From Thermococcus onnurineus NA1 (GTDB lineage Archaea > Methanobacteriota_B > Thermococci > Thermococcales > Thermococcaceae), in assembly GCF_000018365.1 (NCBI RefSeq), contig NC_011529.1, positions 1,302,001 through 1,366,000 of the forward strand: 64,000 nt of DNA. Direction: 5' to 3'. The position numbers were made by a program, and so were the translations under genes. This document shows positions 28,213 to 37,387 of the stretch, in pieces. The first letter of the stretch is position 1; every line of letters starts with the position of its first letter. Below the pieces are notes generated by a model. The model was given only the letters and a program-made list of their open reading frames with translations. It was not told where the DNA came from and did not search any database.

Positions 28213-29508
28213 TCATATTATTTTGCCAATTGCTAGAACCCTGGGCGAGTAAAAGGAGCCTCTTCTGATGAGCTCTTTTCCAACGGCCCTTATTGAGTCC
28301 AGTAACTCAAAGACGTTGCCGACGAGCATGTTATCCTTGAAAGGCTCAACCTTACCATCTCTGACTACATATCCAAGCTCAACCGTCAGGGAAAAATCGC
28401 CGCTTATCGGGTTTGCAGTGTGCTCGCCAAAGACCTTCTTGATTACAATTCCCTCAAAGTCTTCCAGACTTTCCTTTCCCGGCTCAACCACCACGTTGCT
28501 CGTCCCTATGTGGGGGACGGTTCTAAAGTCCCTCACTGCATTACCTGTGCTTTCCATGCCCAAAAGCCATCCATAGGTTTCGTCAAGGAGAAATCCCCTC
28601 AAGAAACCTTCCTCAACAAGCACCGTTTTCCTTCCCGGATTACCCTCGCCATCAAAGGGATAGCTCCCAATCCCGTTATCAATTGTGGCATCGTCAGTTA
28701 TCGTCAGCTTCTCGCTGGCAACTCTCTTCCCAAGATCAACAAAGCGCGAGCGGCCGTAGTGGACATTGTCTCCGAAGAGGTTCTCTAGAAAGATACCCAC
28801 TATGGCCCTGAAAGCCGGGGGCTCGAGAAGAAGCTCGCCCTCGTACGGCCGAAACCTTTCCGCATCCCAGCTCATATCCGCCTCCTCAATCGCCAGTTTT
28901 ATTGCCCTTTCCAGCTCTTCAAACGGCTGGAGCGAGCGGTAGGACTGGTAGTATGAGCCGCTCCCGGTTCTGGTTCCCTTCTTAACCGCGTATGTGCTCA
29001 CGCTCATTCCGGTGCTTTTATCCTCCAGGAAAATTCCGTTGGAGTTCGCTATGCCATAGAAGTTCACTCCGAATGCTAAGGAGCCGGAGAGAGTGTACTC
29101 TCCTCTCCCCGCTTTCAGTTCGATCATTCTTTCGGCGAAGTTTTGCGCCATGGCATGGGCGTCCTCAAAAGGTATCTCGTCTATACGCTTATCATATAGA
29201 CCCCTAATCTTGGCAGGCTTTTTCTCGGACGGGAAGCCCCTGAAGGGAACCTCACTGACCCTGGCGAGCTTTATCGTTCTCTTCACAAAGTTCTCAAGGG
29301 TCTCTATATCATGGCCGATGCCTGTTATATAGGAAAACCCAAGCCTGCCTTTATAACCGACCCTGAGACCTATTCCTGAGTGGAACTTCCTCTGGGAGCG
29401 CTCGAGCTTCTCGTTCTCTATCTTAAAGGAACCGCCACGACCTCTCTCCCAGTAAATCTCCCACTCAACGTTTTCCCGCTCCAGGATTCTGATGAGTCTC
29501 TCGATCAT
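28213..29508 (-). CDS. TldE/PmbA subunit of the TldD-TldE protease
   Basis: A 431-residue protein of the TldD/PmbA family without the HExxxH motif, so it is the TldE partner. Typical stretches are WEIYWERGRGGSFKIENEKL, SGIGLRVGYKGRLGFSY, SYPFDGEGNPGRKT and GTSNVVVEPG. With TldD it forms a barrel protease that trims small or unfolded peptides. It begins inside the tldD stop (four-base overlap). No leader-peptide substrate gene is visible nearby. Confidence 0.87.
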   Translation of the reverse strand: MIERLIRILERENVEWEIYWERGRGGSFKIENEKLERSQRKFHSGIGLRVGYKGRLGFSYITGIGHDIETLENFVKRTIKLARVSEVPFRGFPSEKKPAKIRGLYDKRIDEIPFEDAHAMAQNFAERMIELKAGRGEYTLSGSLAFGVNFYGIANSNGIFLEDKSTGMSVSTYAVKKGTRTGSGSYYQSYRSLQPFEELERAIKLAIEEADMSWDAERFRPYEGELLLEPPAFRAIVGIFLENLFGDNVHYGRSRFVDLGKRVASEKLTITDDATIDNGIGSYPFDGEGNPGRKTVLVEEGFLRGFLLDETYGWLLGMESTGNAVRDFRTVPHIGTSNVVVEPGKESLEDFEGIVIKKVFGEHTANPISGDFSLTVELGYVVRDGKVEPFKDNMLVGNVFELLDSIRAVGKELIRRGSFYSPRVLAIGKII

Positions 29509-30866
29509 CTTAATCCCCCAACAACAGCCCTCGTTAGAACGTGCGGCCCACCATCGTCAACCGGAACCCACTGGCCCTTGCCGCAGTAGCCGGGGAACTC
29601 AACGACCAGGTCGCTCCCTATGGCACGTATATTCTTCAGGACGTCAAGTATCTTGCCGGATAGAGCGACGTCACGAACCTGCTCCTTTATCTCGCCGTTC
29701 TCGATTATGTAGCCCTCTTTAGCTCCAAAGGTGAACGTCCCGTTGGCGGTATCAACCTCACCGCCCTTGTCGCCTATCATGTAGAGGCCACGCTTAACCT
29801 CGCTCAGCATCTCCTCAAAGCTCCAGTCCCGGGGTTCAACGTAGGTGTTGGACATCCTCACGAGGGGCTGGTAGCTGTAGCCCTGAGCCCTGCCGTGACC
29901 GTTAGGCTCCAAGCCCAAAACTGCCGCTGTCTCTCTGTCGTTGAGGTAGTTGAGGAGAACGCCGTTCTTGATTATCTCCACGCGCTTCGCCCTGATCCCC
30001 TCGTCGTCGTAGATATAGGAGCCGAACTTGCCGGGCAGAGTTGGGTCGTCAACGACGGTAAGCTCCTCCACGGCTATTCTCTCACCGAGCCTCCCCGTCA
30101 GGATGCTCTCGCCCGTCTTTATAGCATCTGCCTCGGCCGCATGACCCAGAGCCTCGTGGATGAAGACGCCTGTAAGCTCAGGATCCATTATCACGTCAAA
30201 CTCCCCGGAGGGAGGGGACTTCGCGCTGAGCAGGGAGATGGCCTTCCTCCTCACAAAGGCTGTCCAGTGAGTCAGATCAACCCCTTCAACCAACTCCCAG
30301 CCGGCTGCTCCCCCGAAGCTCCTCCAGTACTGCTGCATCTCACCGTTGCCTTTGGCCGTGACCGAAAAGCTCAGCCTTATCCTCGGAACTACCGTCTCTA
30401 TCTCGCTCCCGAGGGAGTTGAAGTAGAGCTGTTCCTTTAGACCGTCCCCATAGGAAACGCTCCTGTTTGAAATGGAATCCCCTTTAAGGAGTGAATCAAC
30501 CTCCTTGACAAGAGAAAGCTTGTCCTCGATGTCGACGTCCAAAAAAGATTGCTTGACCTTTATCTCCGCCCTGTCCTTCACGGGATCGCCAAGGTATATC
30601 CTCGAGTCACCCTTCGAGAGCTTCGCTATCTTCATGGCCGTTTCTATCGCCCTCTCCGCCCTGCTCATGTCATTGGCGCTTGAGAAGCCCCAGGCCCCAT
30701 TGAAGGCCCTTACGCCTATACCGATTTCGGTGTTAAGAGCAAGCTCCTCAAGCTGAGAGTTCTGCATGGTGAGGTGTGAAGCGGTGACCTTGGTTATCCG
30801 TATTTCATAATATGATATACCGTAACGTCTCGCCAGCTCCTCAGCTTTTCTCATCAATCTCTCCAT
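29505..30866 (-). CDS. tldD: TldD metalloprotease subunit
   Basis: About 453 residues. The catalytic zinc motif HExxxH is visible in GVFIHEALGHAAEADAI. Also present are GIGVRAFNGAWGFSSANDMS and DDPTLPGKFGSYIYDDEG, typical of TldD. ATG 30866 (MERLMRKAEELARRYG) has GGTGAGG just upstream, and ACGAATATAAATGC at about 30894-30907 places the transcript start about ten bases before it. Overlaps tldE by four bases. Divergent from an ArsR-type regulator. Confidence 0.9.
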   Translation of the reverse strand: MERLMRKAEELARRYGISYYEIRITKVTASHLTMQNSQLEELALNTEIGIGVRAFNGAWGFSSANDMSRAERAIETAMKIAKLSKGDSRIYLGDPVKDRAEIKVKQSFLDVDIEDKLSLVKEVDSLLKGDSISNRSVSYGDGLKEQLYFNSLGSEIETVVPRIRLSFSVTAKGNGEMQQYWRSFGGAAGWELVEGVDLTHWTAFVRRKAISLLSAKSPPSGEFDVIMDPELTGVFIHEALGHAAEADAIKTGESILTGRLGERIAVEELTVVDDPTLPGKFGSYIYDDEGIRAKRVEIIKNGVLLNYLNDRETAAVLGLEPNGHGRAQGYSYQPLVRMSNTYVEPRDWSFEEMLSEVKRGLYMIGDKGGEVDTANGTFTFGAKEGYIIENGEIKEQVRDVALSGKILDVLKNIRAIGSDLVVEFPGYCGKGQWVPVDDGGPHVLTRAVVGGLR

Positions 30867-30948
30867 ACCCTCACCAGAGGACATAAAAGGGAGAGCATTT
30901 ATATTCGTTCCTATAGAGAGGTGAACCACAAGAGTTTAAGTGTTGGAC

Positions 30949-31458
30949 ATGGAGAGGCGTAATGAAATCCTCCACCGCATCCAAAGCAAACCCGGGATAA
31001 CCTTCAGAGAGCTGGCAAGAGAGCTGGGAGTAGGCATAGGCGACCTGCAATACCACCTCTACAGGCTGGAGAAGGAAGGCAGGATTTTTTCAAAAAAGCT
31101 CGGCAAGAGGCGCTACATCTTCCCCAGGGGCTTCGAGAAGGAGTACCAGAAGCTTGTCATAGCGATATCAACGGAAACGAGAAGGAAGATCCTGCTCCTC
31201 CTCATGGAGGGGCCCATGGGACAAAGCGAGATAGCAAAGCGCCTGAATCTCAGCCAGCCGACGGTGAGCTACCACATGGGAGAGCTGGTGAAGCTTGGAA
31301 TAGTTGAGGCAAGACGAGAGGGAAAGAACGTGATATACACCCTCACCTACGACCCCGCGATAATAGCACGCGTAATAAGGGACTACCGCCCGAGCCTCTG
31401 GGAGAAGCTTGCCGACAGCCTGATAGACTTGCTCACAAGCGTGGGTGATGAGGAATGA
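30949..31458 (+). CDS. Transcription regulator with two winged-helix domains (ArsR type)
   Basis: About 169 residues with two winged HTH units. The first is ITFRELARELGVGIGDLQYH, then EKEGRIFSKKLGKRRYIF. The second is an ArsR-like GQSEIAKRLNLSQPTVSYH followed by MGELVKLGIVEARREGKNVI. A regulator of this form may act on itself and on the divergent tldD. It overlaps the next gene by ATGA. ATG 30949 is the likely start; the GTG at 30940 is in frame. No metal-ligand cysteines are present. Confidence 0.82.
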   Translation: MERRNEILHRIQSKPGITFRELARELGVGIGDLQYHLYRLEKEGRIFSKKLGKRRYIFPRGFEKEYQKLVIAISTETRRKILLLLMEGPMGQSEIAKRLNLSQPTVSYHMGELVKLGIVEARREGKNVIYTLTYDPAIIARVIRDYRPSLWEKLADSLIDLLTSVGDEE

Positions 31459-31709
31459 TTGAGACCGTCCTAGCAATTGTAGCAATAATCCTTGCCCTGG
31501 CTTTAGCCGGAGTGTCGCTCATAGCCTACAGAAAGAGCCACCTCCGCGCGGCGCTCTACCTTATAATCGCCTTCCTCCTGATGGCGATAAAGAAAATACT
31601 GGAGGCACTTCACTTGGCCGCGTGGATAGAGAGAGACATAAGCATAGCCGTGGGCGGACTGGAGGTAATCGTCCTGCTCCTCTTCGTCCTGGCACTATGG
31701 AAGCGTTAG
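31455..31709 (+). CDS. Small membrane protein paired with the ArsR-type regulator
   Basis: An 84-residue protein with two or three hydrophobic helices (ETVLAIVAIILALALAGVSLI, AALYLIIAFLLMAIKKILEA, GGLEVIVLLLFVLALW). Its ATG overlaps the regulator's stop, so the two are co-translated; the pair could be a membrane sensor and its regulator. The 3' end overlaps the USP gene convergently by four bases. Confidence 0.75.
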   Translation: MIETVLAIVAIILALALAGVSLIAYRKSHLRAALYLIIAFLLMAIKKILEALHLAAWIERDISIAVGGLEVIVLLLFVLALWKR

Positions 31710-32155
31710 CGGACGATCATGACGGGCGGCTCTATGGAGCCCACGACCTCCTCAAGCAGGCTTCCTATTCTCGTCTTTCCGCTCCTTCCGTAGGCCCCCA
31801 TGACAACAAGGCCATACTTCCCGGAGTTCGCCTCCTCAAGGATTTTCTCCTTCGCGTTCCCCTCTACTATCCTGAATGAGCAATTTACCTCTTCCTGGTG
31901 GCAGAGCTCAAGGAGGTTCGTCATTATGTCCCTTATGCTCTTCTTCATTTCCCTCCAGATCTCCTCCTCGAACTTCTGGACGTTTTTCAAATCCTGGCTC
32001 AGCATGCCCATATTGAAAGCAAGGGCCTTCGCCTCCCTTCTGTCGAGAACCGAGAAGAGGGTGACCTTACCCTTCTTTTTCTTGGCCATCGAGATAGCAT
32101 GAAGCGCCGCCTTCTGACTCCACTTTGAGCCATCAACGAGCACGAGTATCCTCAT
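31706..32155 (-). CDS. Universal stress protein (UspA family)
   Basis: A 149-residue single USP domain: [20 protein letters not shown] at the start, and the ATP-loop pattern VVMGAYGRSGKTRIGSLLEE followed by IEPPVMIVR. The G-x2-G-x9-G motif is close to but not identical with the ATP-binding form. It is the last gene of the USP-antiporter-USP operon, three bases after the antiporter stop. Confidence 0.9.
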   Translation of the reverse strand: MRILVLVDGSKWSQKAALHAISMAKKKKGKVTLFSVLDRREAKALAFNMGMLSQDLKNVQKFEEEIWREMKKSIRDIMTNLLELCHQEEVNCSFRIVEGNAKEKILEEANSGKYGLVVMGAYGRSGKTRIGSLLEEVVGSIEPPVMIVR

Positions 32156-32158
32156 CGT

Positions 32159-33436
32159 TCACACCCCTATGTACCTAATCCAGAGCAGGCCCATGCCAGC
32201 AGCAACCGTTGTGAACATTATGACCAGGCCTATCTTCAGGAAGTCCATGAAGGTGATTTTCACTCCCTCGCGGGAGGCTATACCAAGGACAACTATGTTG
32301 GCGGAGGCACCTATGGCCGTGCCATTGCCTCCGAGACACGCACCCAAGCTTAAAGCCCACCAAAGGGGATACACGTCCATTGAGGTTCCCATCGACTTTA
32401 TGAGCGGTATCATGGCGGCCGTTAGCGGAATGTTGTCCACTATGGCCGACGCTATCGCCGAGAACCAGGTCACCATCACGAGCGCCTGGCCGGTTGTGTG
32501 AACGTAGCCTAAAAGCCACTGGGCGACATCATCGATAACGCCGGTTTCCACGAGGGAGCCGACTATTATGAACAGCCCCATGAAGAAGAATATCGCCGTC
32601 CACTCGATCTTTTCGAGTATCTCCGTGGGCTCCATCCTGCTCCACATGAGCAGAACCGAGGCTCCGGTAAGGGCGACGACGGCCGGCGGTATCTCCAGCC
32701 TGTCGTGGACGAAAAAGAGCAGGACAACGCCGATTATCACGGTTACAGACTTTTTGAAAAGGGTGTAGTCCCTTATGGCCTCGTCCTCCCTTAGCCTCTC
32801 AATGGTGGAAAGAATCCTCTCCCTCTTCGCCTTGCTGGTCTTCATCTCATTCCTGTAGGCGAGGTAGATTATTCCAAGTGCGATGGCCAGATCGATGGCA
32901 GCTATTGGCCCCATGTTCAGGAGGAACTCGGTAAAACTCAGCCCCGCAGCAGAGCCTATCATTATGTTCGGGGGGTCTCCGATGAGAGTCGCCGTTCCGC
33001 CTATGTTGGAGGCGAATATCTCCGCCAGGAGGAACGGGATTGGGTTAACGTCCATGAGGCGTGTTATGTAGAGGAGCATCGGGGTGAGCAGCAAAACCGT
33101 CGTGACGTTATCGAGGACAGAGCTTACAAGAGCTGTGACAAATGAAAACATGATCAGGACTTTCATCGGACTTCCTTTTGCAAACTTGGCTGTTTTTATC
33201 GCTATGAACTCGAAGAGACCGCTCGCCTTGGCAGTGTTGACGATTATCATCATACCTATGAGGAGGAGAAGCGTTCCAAGGTCAAGGTACTCCGGGAGCA
33301 TCTCCCATGGGACAATGCCCAGAAAAAGTACTATCGATGCCCCAAAGAGAGCCGCTACAGTTCTGTGAACTCTCTCGCTGATTATGAGCGCATATGTAAA
33401 GAGGAACACTGCAACCGCTATGATCACCTGCTCCAT
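32159..33436 (-). CDS. ArsB/NhaD-type ion transporter
   Basis: A 425-residue membrane protein of the ion-transporter superfamily, with about eleven helices and the signature stretches SSVLDNVTTVLLLTPMLLYI, IGGTATLIGDPPNIMIGSAA and a symmetric ASAIVDNIPLTAAMIPLIKS ... GGNGTAIGASANIVVLGIA. The paired DN motifs are typical of NhaD Na+/H+ antiporters and ArsB arsenite carriers, and they cannot be separated by eye. No ars genes lie nearby. ATG 33436 follows AGGTGATG. A USP gene lies on each side, possibly tuning transport. Confidence 0.85.
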   Translation of the reverse strand: MEQVIIAVAVFLFTYALIISERVHRTVAALFGASIVLFLGIVPWEMLPEYLDLGTLLLLIGMMIIVNTAKASGLFEFIAIKTAKFAKGSPMKVLIMFSFVTALVSSVLDNVTTVLLLTPMLLYITRLMDVNPIPFLLAEIFASNIGGTATLIGDPPNIMIGSAAGLSFTEFLLNMGPIAAIDLAIALGIIYLAYRNEMKTSKAKRERILSTIERLREDEAIRDYTLFKKSVTVIIGVVLLFFVHDRLEIPPAVVALTGASVLLMWSRMEPTEILEKIEWTAIFFFMGLFIIVGSLVETGVIDDVAQWLLGYVHTTGQALVMVTWFSAIASAIVDNIPLTAAMIPLIKSMGTSMDVYPLWWALSLGACLGGNGTAIGASANIVVLGIASREGVKITFMDFLKIGLVIMFTTVAAGMGLLWIRYIGV

Positions 33437-33445
33437 CGGCATCAC

Positions 33446-33991
33446 CTAATAAATTATCGTTGGCTTAACCACGTGCTGGACTATCTTAAGGACGACCGGG
33501 CTGAGCGGGGACATCTTGGTTATCTCCGAGCCGTAGCCCCGTGAGATCACGAGGAGGTCAAACTCTTCGGCGAGTTTGATAACGACGTCACTCTTGCTCC
33601 CGAATATGTGCCTCTTGCTTACCCTCAGACCGATATCATTCAGGCTAGACGCTATTTCCGTGAGCATCTTCTCCCCCAACGCCCTTTCAGCGATCTTCAG
33701 TTTTTCGGCCTCAAGCTTTCCGAGGGTCTGCTCAATCATTCTGAATGCCATGCTCTCGGAGACGTAAACAAGTGTAACTGACGCCCCGGCGTAGGCCTCA
33801 AGCGTTTCGTAGAGCTCGGATGGAATCCCGTGGGCAAAGCGGTCAATGGGAATCAGAATCGAGTTTATCTCTGGAAGAACGAACTCCTCAGGAAGGAGAA
33901 GGAACTCCCGATAGCGCTTCGTTATCTCTTCGTACCTGTCGCCCGCGATGTTCTTGAACTTCTTCGCGATGAGTTTGCTGAAGATGTCCAT
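33446..33991 (-). CDS. Universal stress protein-like protein
   Basis: About 181 residues. An N-terminal extension (FSKLIAKKFKNIAGDRYEE) leads into a USP-like domain: SILIPIDRFAHGIPSELYET, ASVTLVYVSESMAF, and VIKLAEEFDLLVISRGYGSE. The glycine loop near the C-terminus is degenerate, so ATP binding is uncertain. ATG 33991 follows GGGGGTGGTT. It leads the operon with the antiporter and a second USP. Confidence 0.8.
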   Translation of the reverse strand: MDIFSKLIAKKFKNIAGDRYEEITKRYREFLLLPEEFVLPEINSILIPIDRFAHGIPSELYETLEAYAGASVTLVYVSESMAFRMIEQTLGKLEAEKLKIAERALGEKMLTEIASSLNDIGLRVSKRHIFGSKSDVVIKLAEEFDLLVISRGYGSEITKMSPLSPVVLKIVQHVVKPTIIY

Positions 33992-34108
33992 AACCACCCC
34001 CAACCTGGGAGGATAAAGAGATGATTTAAGCTTTTTGCCGCCCATTTTAGAGGGTTGAACCACAAACGCTTTATTATGCCTTAACGAGCTAAAATCGGGG
34101 TGAGAAAA

Positions 34109-36025
34109 ATGAAAAAGGCAGTAGTCTCGCTGCTGATACTCATGCTTCTGCTGCCGTTCGCGTCCTTCACAGCAGCTCAATGTCCCAGTGAAGGGCACAC
34201 GGTAGTTCTCAAAGCTCCAGCCGTTTCAAGAACTGCCGAAGGAGAGCTCGTTGGCGTTGCCACGGACTTCGTCATAACAGTCGCCCCGGGAAGCGGACAC
34301 GTCTACGTCGAGACGTGGCCGTTGGCGGAGGTGGACATGCAGGCGAGCGCGAGACTTGCGGCGCAGATAGCCGGAAAGGTTCTCGGCGTCGACATGAGCA
34401 AGTACGACGTTTTCATCCAGATAAAGGCGGATTCTCCAATCATAGGCGGTCCCTCAGCTGGAGGAACTATGACCGTTGGAATAATCGCGGCCCTTGAGGG
34501 CTGGCAGGTCAACCCGAAGGTCATGATGACGGGCATGATAAACCCCGACGGAACCATAGGGCCCGTTGGCGGGATACTTGAAAAGGCCGCCGCAGCCCAT
34601 GATGTAGGTGCGGAGGTATTTCTCATTCCCCAGGGCCAGAGGATTCAGTACGTTGAAGAGACCCAGAAGAGAGAAATCGGGGGAATAGTTGAGATAAACA
34701 CCCAGACCAAGAAGGTCGACGTCGTCGAGTACGCCAAGGAGCGCTGGGGTCTTCAGGTAATCGAGATTAAAGACATCTACGATGCCGTTTACTACTTCAC
34801 CGGCCACAGAATTCCGAGGCCAGAGGCTCCGGCCTACGTCAAGATAGACACCTCATTCCTCAGGGATGACGCTCTGAAGGATTACCAGAACACAACTGCC
34901 TACTACCAGGAGACCCTCGAGAAGCTGAAGAAGAGCGACGTGAACTACGCGACTTACACGACCCTTATGGAGGCCCTCAACGAGGCCGCTGGAATTCTGA
35001 ACCAGTCAAAGAGCGCCCTCGACGACGGAAGGTACTACACCACCCTCAGCAAGGACTTCCAGGCGAGGATAATAATCCGCCACGTGGACTGGTACCTGGG
35101 TGTTGAGGGTCCCGAGGACGTCCAGAAGATTCTGAAAACCGTGGAGTCTCAGATAAACGCCTCTGAGAAAATAGTCTCCAACGTCACGATAAGGGGTACT
35201 ACGATGCTCCAGGCGGTGGCCGCCGCCGAGGAGAGGGTTGAGCAGGCAAAGAGCATACTCGACGAGGCCTGGAAGTACTACTACAGCAACGACTACTGGA
35301 ACGCCGTTGGGGATGCCGCCTTTGCGTATGAGAGGGCAAAGACGGCCATATTCTGGGCCCGGCTCGGCGAAAGATTTGCCGGGGGCGATGTTATAAGCAG
35401 TGAAGTCGTCAAAGCCGTTGCGAGGGACTACATCGATGAGTCCAACCTTATAGTCACATACATAGAGTCAATGTACGGGACAGTCGGAGGAGACCTGAGT
35501 CAGAGCATAGTACAGGCGGAGCAGTACTACGAGGACGGCAAGTACTCTGCGGCACTGTTTACGGCAATGGAAGCCCGCGTACAGGCACAGGTATTCCTCG
35601 ACACCCTCGGAATAGACAACCAGACCGTCCTCCTAGACAAGCTCAAGCGCATGAAGGAGGACGCCAAAGTTGCCATAGCCCTTGCCCAGAGCCAGGGCAT
35701 AACGCCCGTGCTGGCGATGGCCTACTACGAGTTCGCCGAGAGTTACGAGGAGAATGGAAGCCCCGAGGACATTCAAACGGCTATGATATTCTACATGTAC
35801 GCAAAGGAAACCGCTGGGCTCTTCCTCAGCACACTACCGACACCAGTGAACGTTCTGCGGGACAACACCACGGGCATTCCCCAGATAGTGATTCCAACCT
35901 CAACGGACTCCAAAACTGCAACGAACTCAGCAACGTCAACATCAAAGGCTCTAAGCGACGGACTGATAATAGCGCTCCTCGTTGGATCGTTCATCGTCGG
36001 AGCGGCCGTTGGTAAAAAGCTATGA
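34109..36025 (+). CDS. Secreted, membrane-anchored Lon-type (S16) serine protease
   Basis: About 638 residues. A signal peptide (VVSLLILMLLLPFASFTAA) is followed by an S16 domain with the serine in SPIIGGPSAGG and the lysine in GPVGGILEKAAAA. They are 43 residues apart, exactly as in Lon. No AAA domain is attached. The middle is helical, with repeated Ala/Tyr-rich segments, and a C-terminal helix (DGLIIALLVGSFIVGAAVG) anchors the protein. The family is a predicted archaeal surface serine protease (COG1750). ATG 34109 follows GGGGTGAG. Its 3' end overlaps the next gene by six bases convergently. Confidence 0.87.
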   Translation: MKKAVVSLLILMLLLPFASFTAAQCPSEGHTVVLKAPAVSRTAEGELVGVATDFVITVAPGSGHVYVETWPLAEVDMQASARLAAQIAGKVLGVDMSKYDVFIQIKADSPIIGGPSAGGTMTVGIIAALEGWQVNPKVMMTGMINPDGTIGPVGGILEKAAAAHDVGAEVFLIPQGQRIQYVEETQKREIGGIVEINTQTKKVDVVEYAKERWGLQVIEIKDIYDAVYYFTGHRIPRPEAPAYVKIDTSFLRDDALKDYQNTTAYYQETLEKLKKSDVNYATYTTLMEALNEAAGILNQSKSALDDGRYYTTLSKDFQARIIIRHVDWYLGVEGPEDVQKILKTVESQINASEKIVSNVTIRGTTMLQAVAAAEERVEQAKSILDEAWKYYYSNDYWNAVGDAAFAYERAKTAIFWARLGERFAGGDVISSEVVKAVARDYIDESNLIVTYIESMYGTVGGDLSQSIVQAEQYYEDGKYSAALFTAMEARVQAQVFLDTLGIDNQTVLLDKLKRMKEDAKVAIALAQSQGITPVLAMAYYEFAESYEENGSPEDIQTAMIFYMYAKETAGLFLSTLPTPVNVLRDNTTGIPQIVIPTSTDSKTATNSATSTSKALSDGLIIALLVGSFIVGAAVGKKL

Positions 36026-37297
36026 ATAGCCCGAGGGGAGAACCTTCACTCCCCTCTTCTTTAACAGTTTGACCTCCCATTCTGCAAGGCTCGGACAGAC
36101 TGTGCAGCCCAGACGGTAGAAGCCTTCGTAATACAGTGGGTGCAGTTCGAAACCGCGCATGATAATGAAGAGCTGAACCATCATTCCGCTCCAAAACTTG
36201 ATGGGCATGACTTCAAGGAACTTTCCAAGAATATCGTTCTTCCTCTCGATGACCGGAGGTTTAAGCCTCCTCCTTGCACTCTCCCCATCGCGGTCGCCGA
36301 CCACTAAAAGCGGCCTCTCAAACTCACCCGCCGCTTTGTAGAGCGCCTCCACCTTCTGCCTCGTGCACCAGCGGTTCCTGTGGATCGGCATGCCAAACTC
36401 ATCGAGCGGCATCGGGACATCCACGCGGACTAAGTTGATTTTAAGTTTTCTGGCGAGCTTCTCAACGTATTCATCCGTGAGCAGCATCTCGTATTCCATT
36501 CTGACGTAGATAGCCGTGACGTCCTTGAAGACCTCGCTGGCCAGTATCAGTGTGGCAGTCGAGTCTTTTCCACCGCTCCATGGGACAATGATGTCATAAT
36601 CCTCAAACTGCCGCAGGAAGGCCTTGCTCGCCTCTGCAAAGGCATCGATGTAATCTTGGTTGAGCTCTATCAGACTCTCAAAGGAAACGTCCTCAGGACA
36701 TGGGCACCTCCAGAGAACCTCAGTCGGAACGCCGAGCTTTTTGCTGACCTCGGCAACTTTGTTCGGACCGGAGAAGTAAACCTCTTGATTCATAAGCTTT
36801 CTAAGAACGAGGGAGTTTTCTCCCAGCTCAACGTCGAGAATACCTTTCATCGCCTTTCTGAAGTCCTCGCCGAGAGCCAGGTAGATGTCATAGTCGGGGT
36901 TTATCTCGATGCCGAAGGGATTATCCGGATTGAGCCTGTAAGCGCCACTCCACTCGATTCCAAGTCTGAATCTGGCCTTTATCTCCTCCAGGTGGCCGTA
37001 GAGCTCATCGACGCGCATGTTTCTGACGCGCTTGGTTCTCAAGAGCCGAACGTAGAAGGGCTTTCCAGTCTCGCGAAGGACCGGCAAAACATCTTCCATC
37101 AAATCCTTCTCCTTCTCGCCGAAGAGCAGAATAGGAATGTAGGGATCCCTCAGGAGTTCTTTGAGGACATCCTCAACCTCCCCAAAAGTCCTTCCGCCGC
37201 CGAGGCCCGAAACCTTTAGAAAACCCCCGTAGTTGCGCTCGTTTATATACTGAAGGGCTTTGGCGTCTTTCCTTGCCCTGGCCATCACGTGGAACAT
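36020..37297 (-). CDS. PP-loop ATPase of the PAPS reductase family
   Basis: A 425-residue protein. A 200-residue N-terminal region of unknown type, with RCPCPED near residue 209, precedes a PAPS-reductase-like PP-loop domain (IIVPWSGGKDSTATLILASE). Two C-terminal cysteines lie in LGCTVCPSLAEW. These elements occur in archaeal thiolation or sulfur-transfer enzymes. Sulfate assimilation is not expected in Thermococcales, so a role in RNA or cofactor thiolation is more likely, though not shown. The ATG at 37297 is about 26 bases after GGTTTTAAGC, so it may be leaderless; ATG 37285 is the alternative. Confidence 0.8.
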   Translation of the reverse strand: MFHVMARARKDAKALQYINERNYGGFLKVSGLGGGRTFGEVEDVLKELLRDPYIPILLFGEKEKDLMEDVLPVLRETGKPFYVRLLRTKRVRNMRVDELYGHLEEIKARFRLGIEWSGAYRLNPDNPFGIEINPDYDIYLALGEDFRKAMKGILDVELGENSLVLRKLMNQEVYFSGPNKVAEVSKKLGVPTEVLWRCPCPEDVSFESLIELNQDYIDAFAEASKAFLRQFEDYDIIVPWSGGKDSTATLILASEVFKDVTAIYVRMEYEMLLTDEYVEKLARKLKINLVRVDVPMPLDEFGMPIHRNRWCTRQKVEALYKAAGEFERPLLVVGDRDGESARRRLKPPVIERKNDILGKFLEVMPIKFWSGMMVQLFIIMRGFELHPLYYEGFYRLGCTVCPSLAEWEVKLLKKRGVKVLPSGYS

Positions 37298-37387
37298 AGA
37301 AAAAGATTTTAGGGGAAGCTTAAAACCTTTGCCGCCGATGACGAGAACTCCCTGGACTGAGCCGTGATGAAGACCGGTTTCCTGAGG

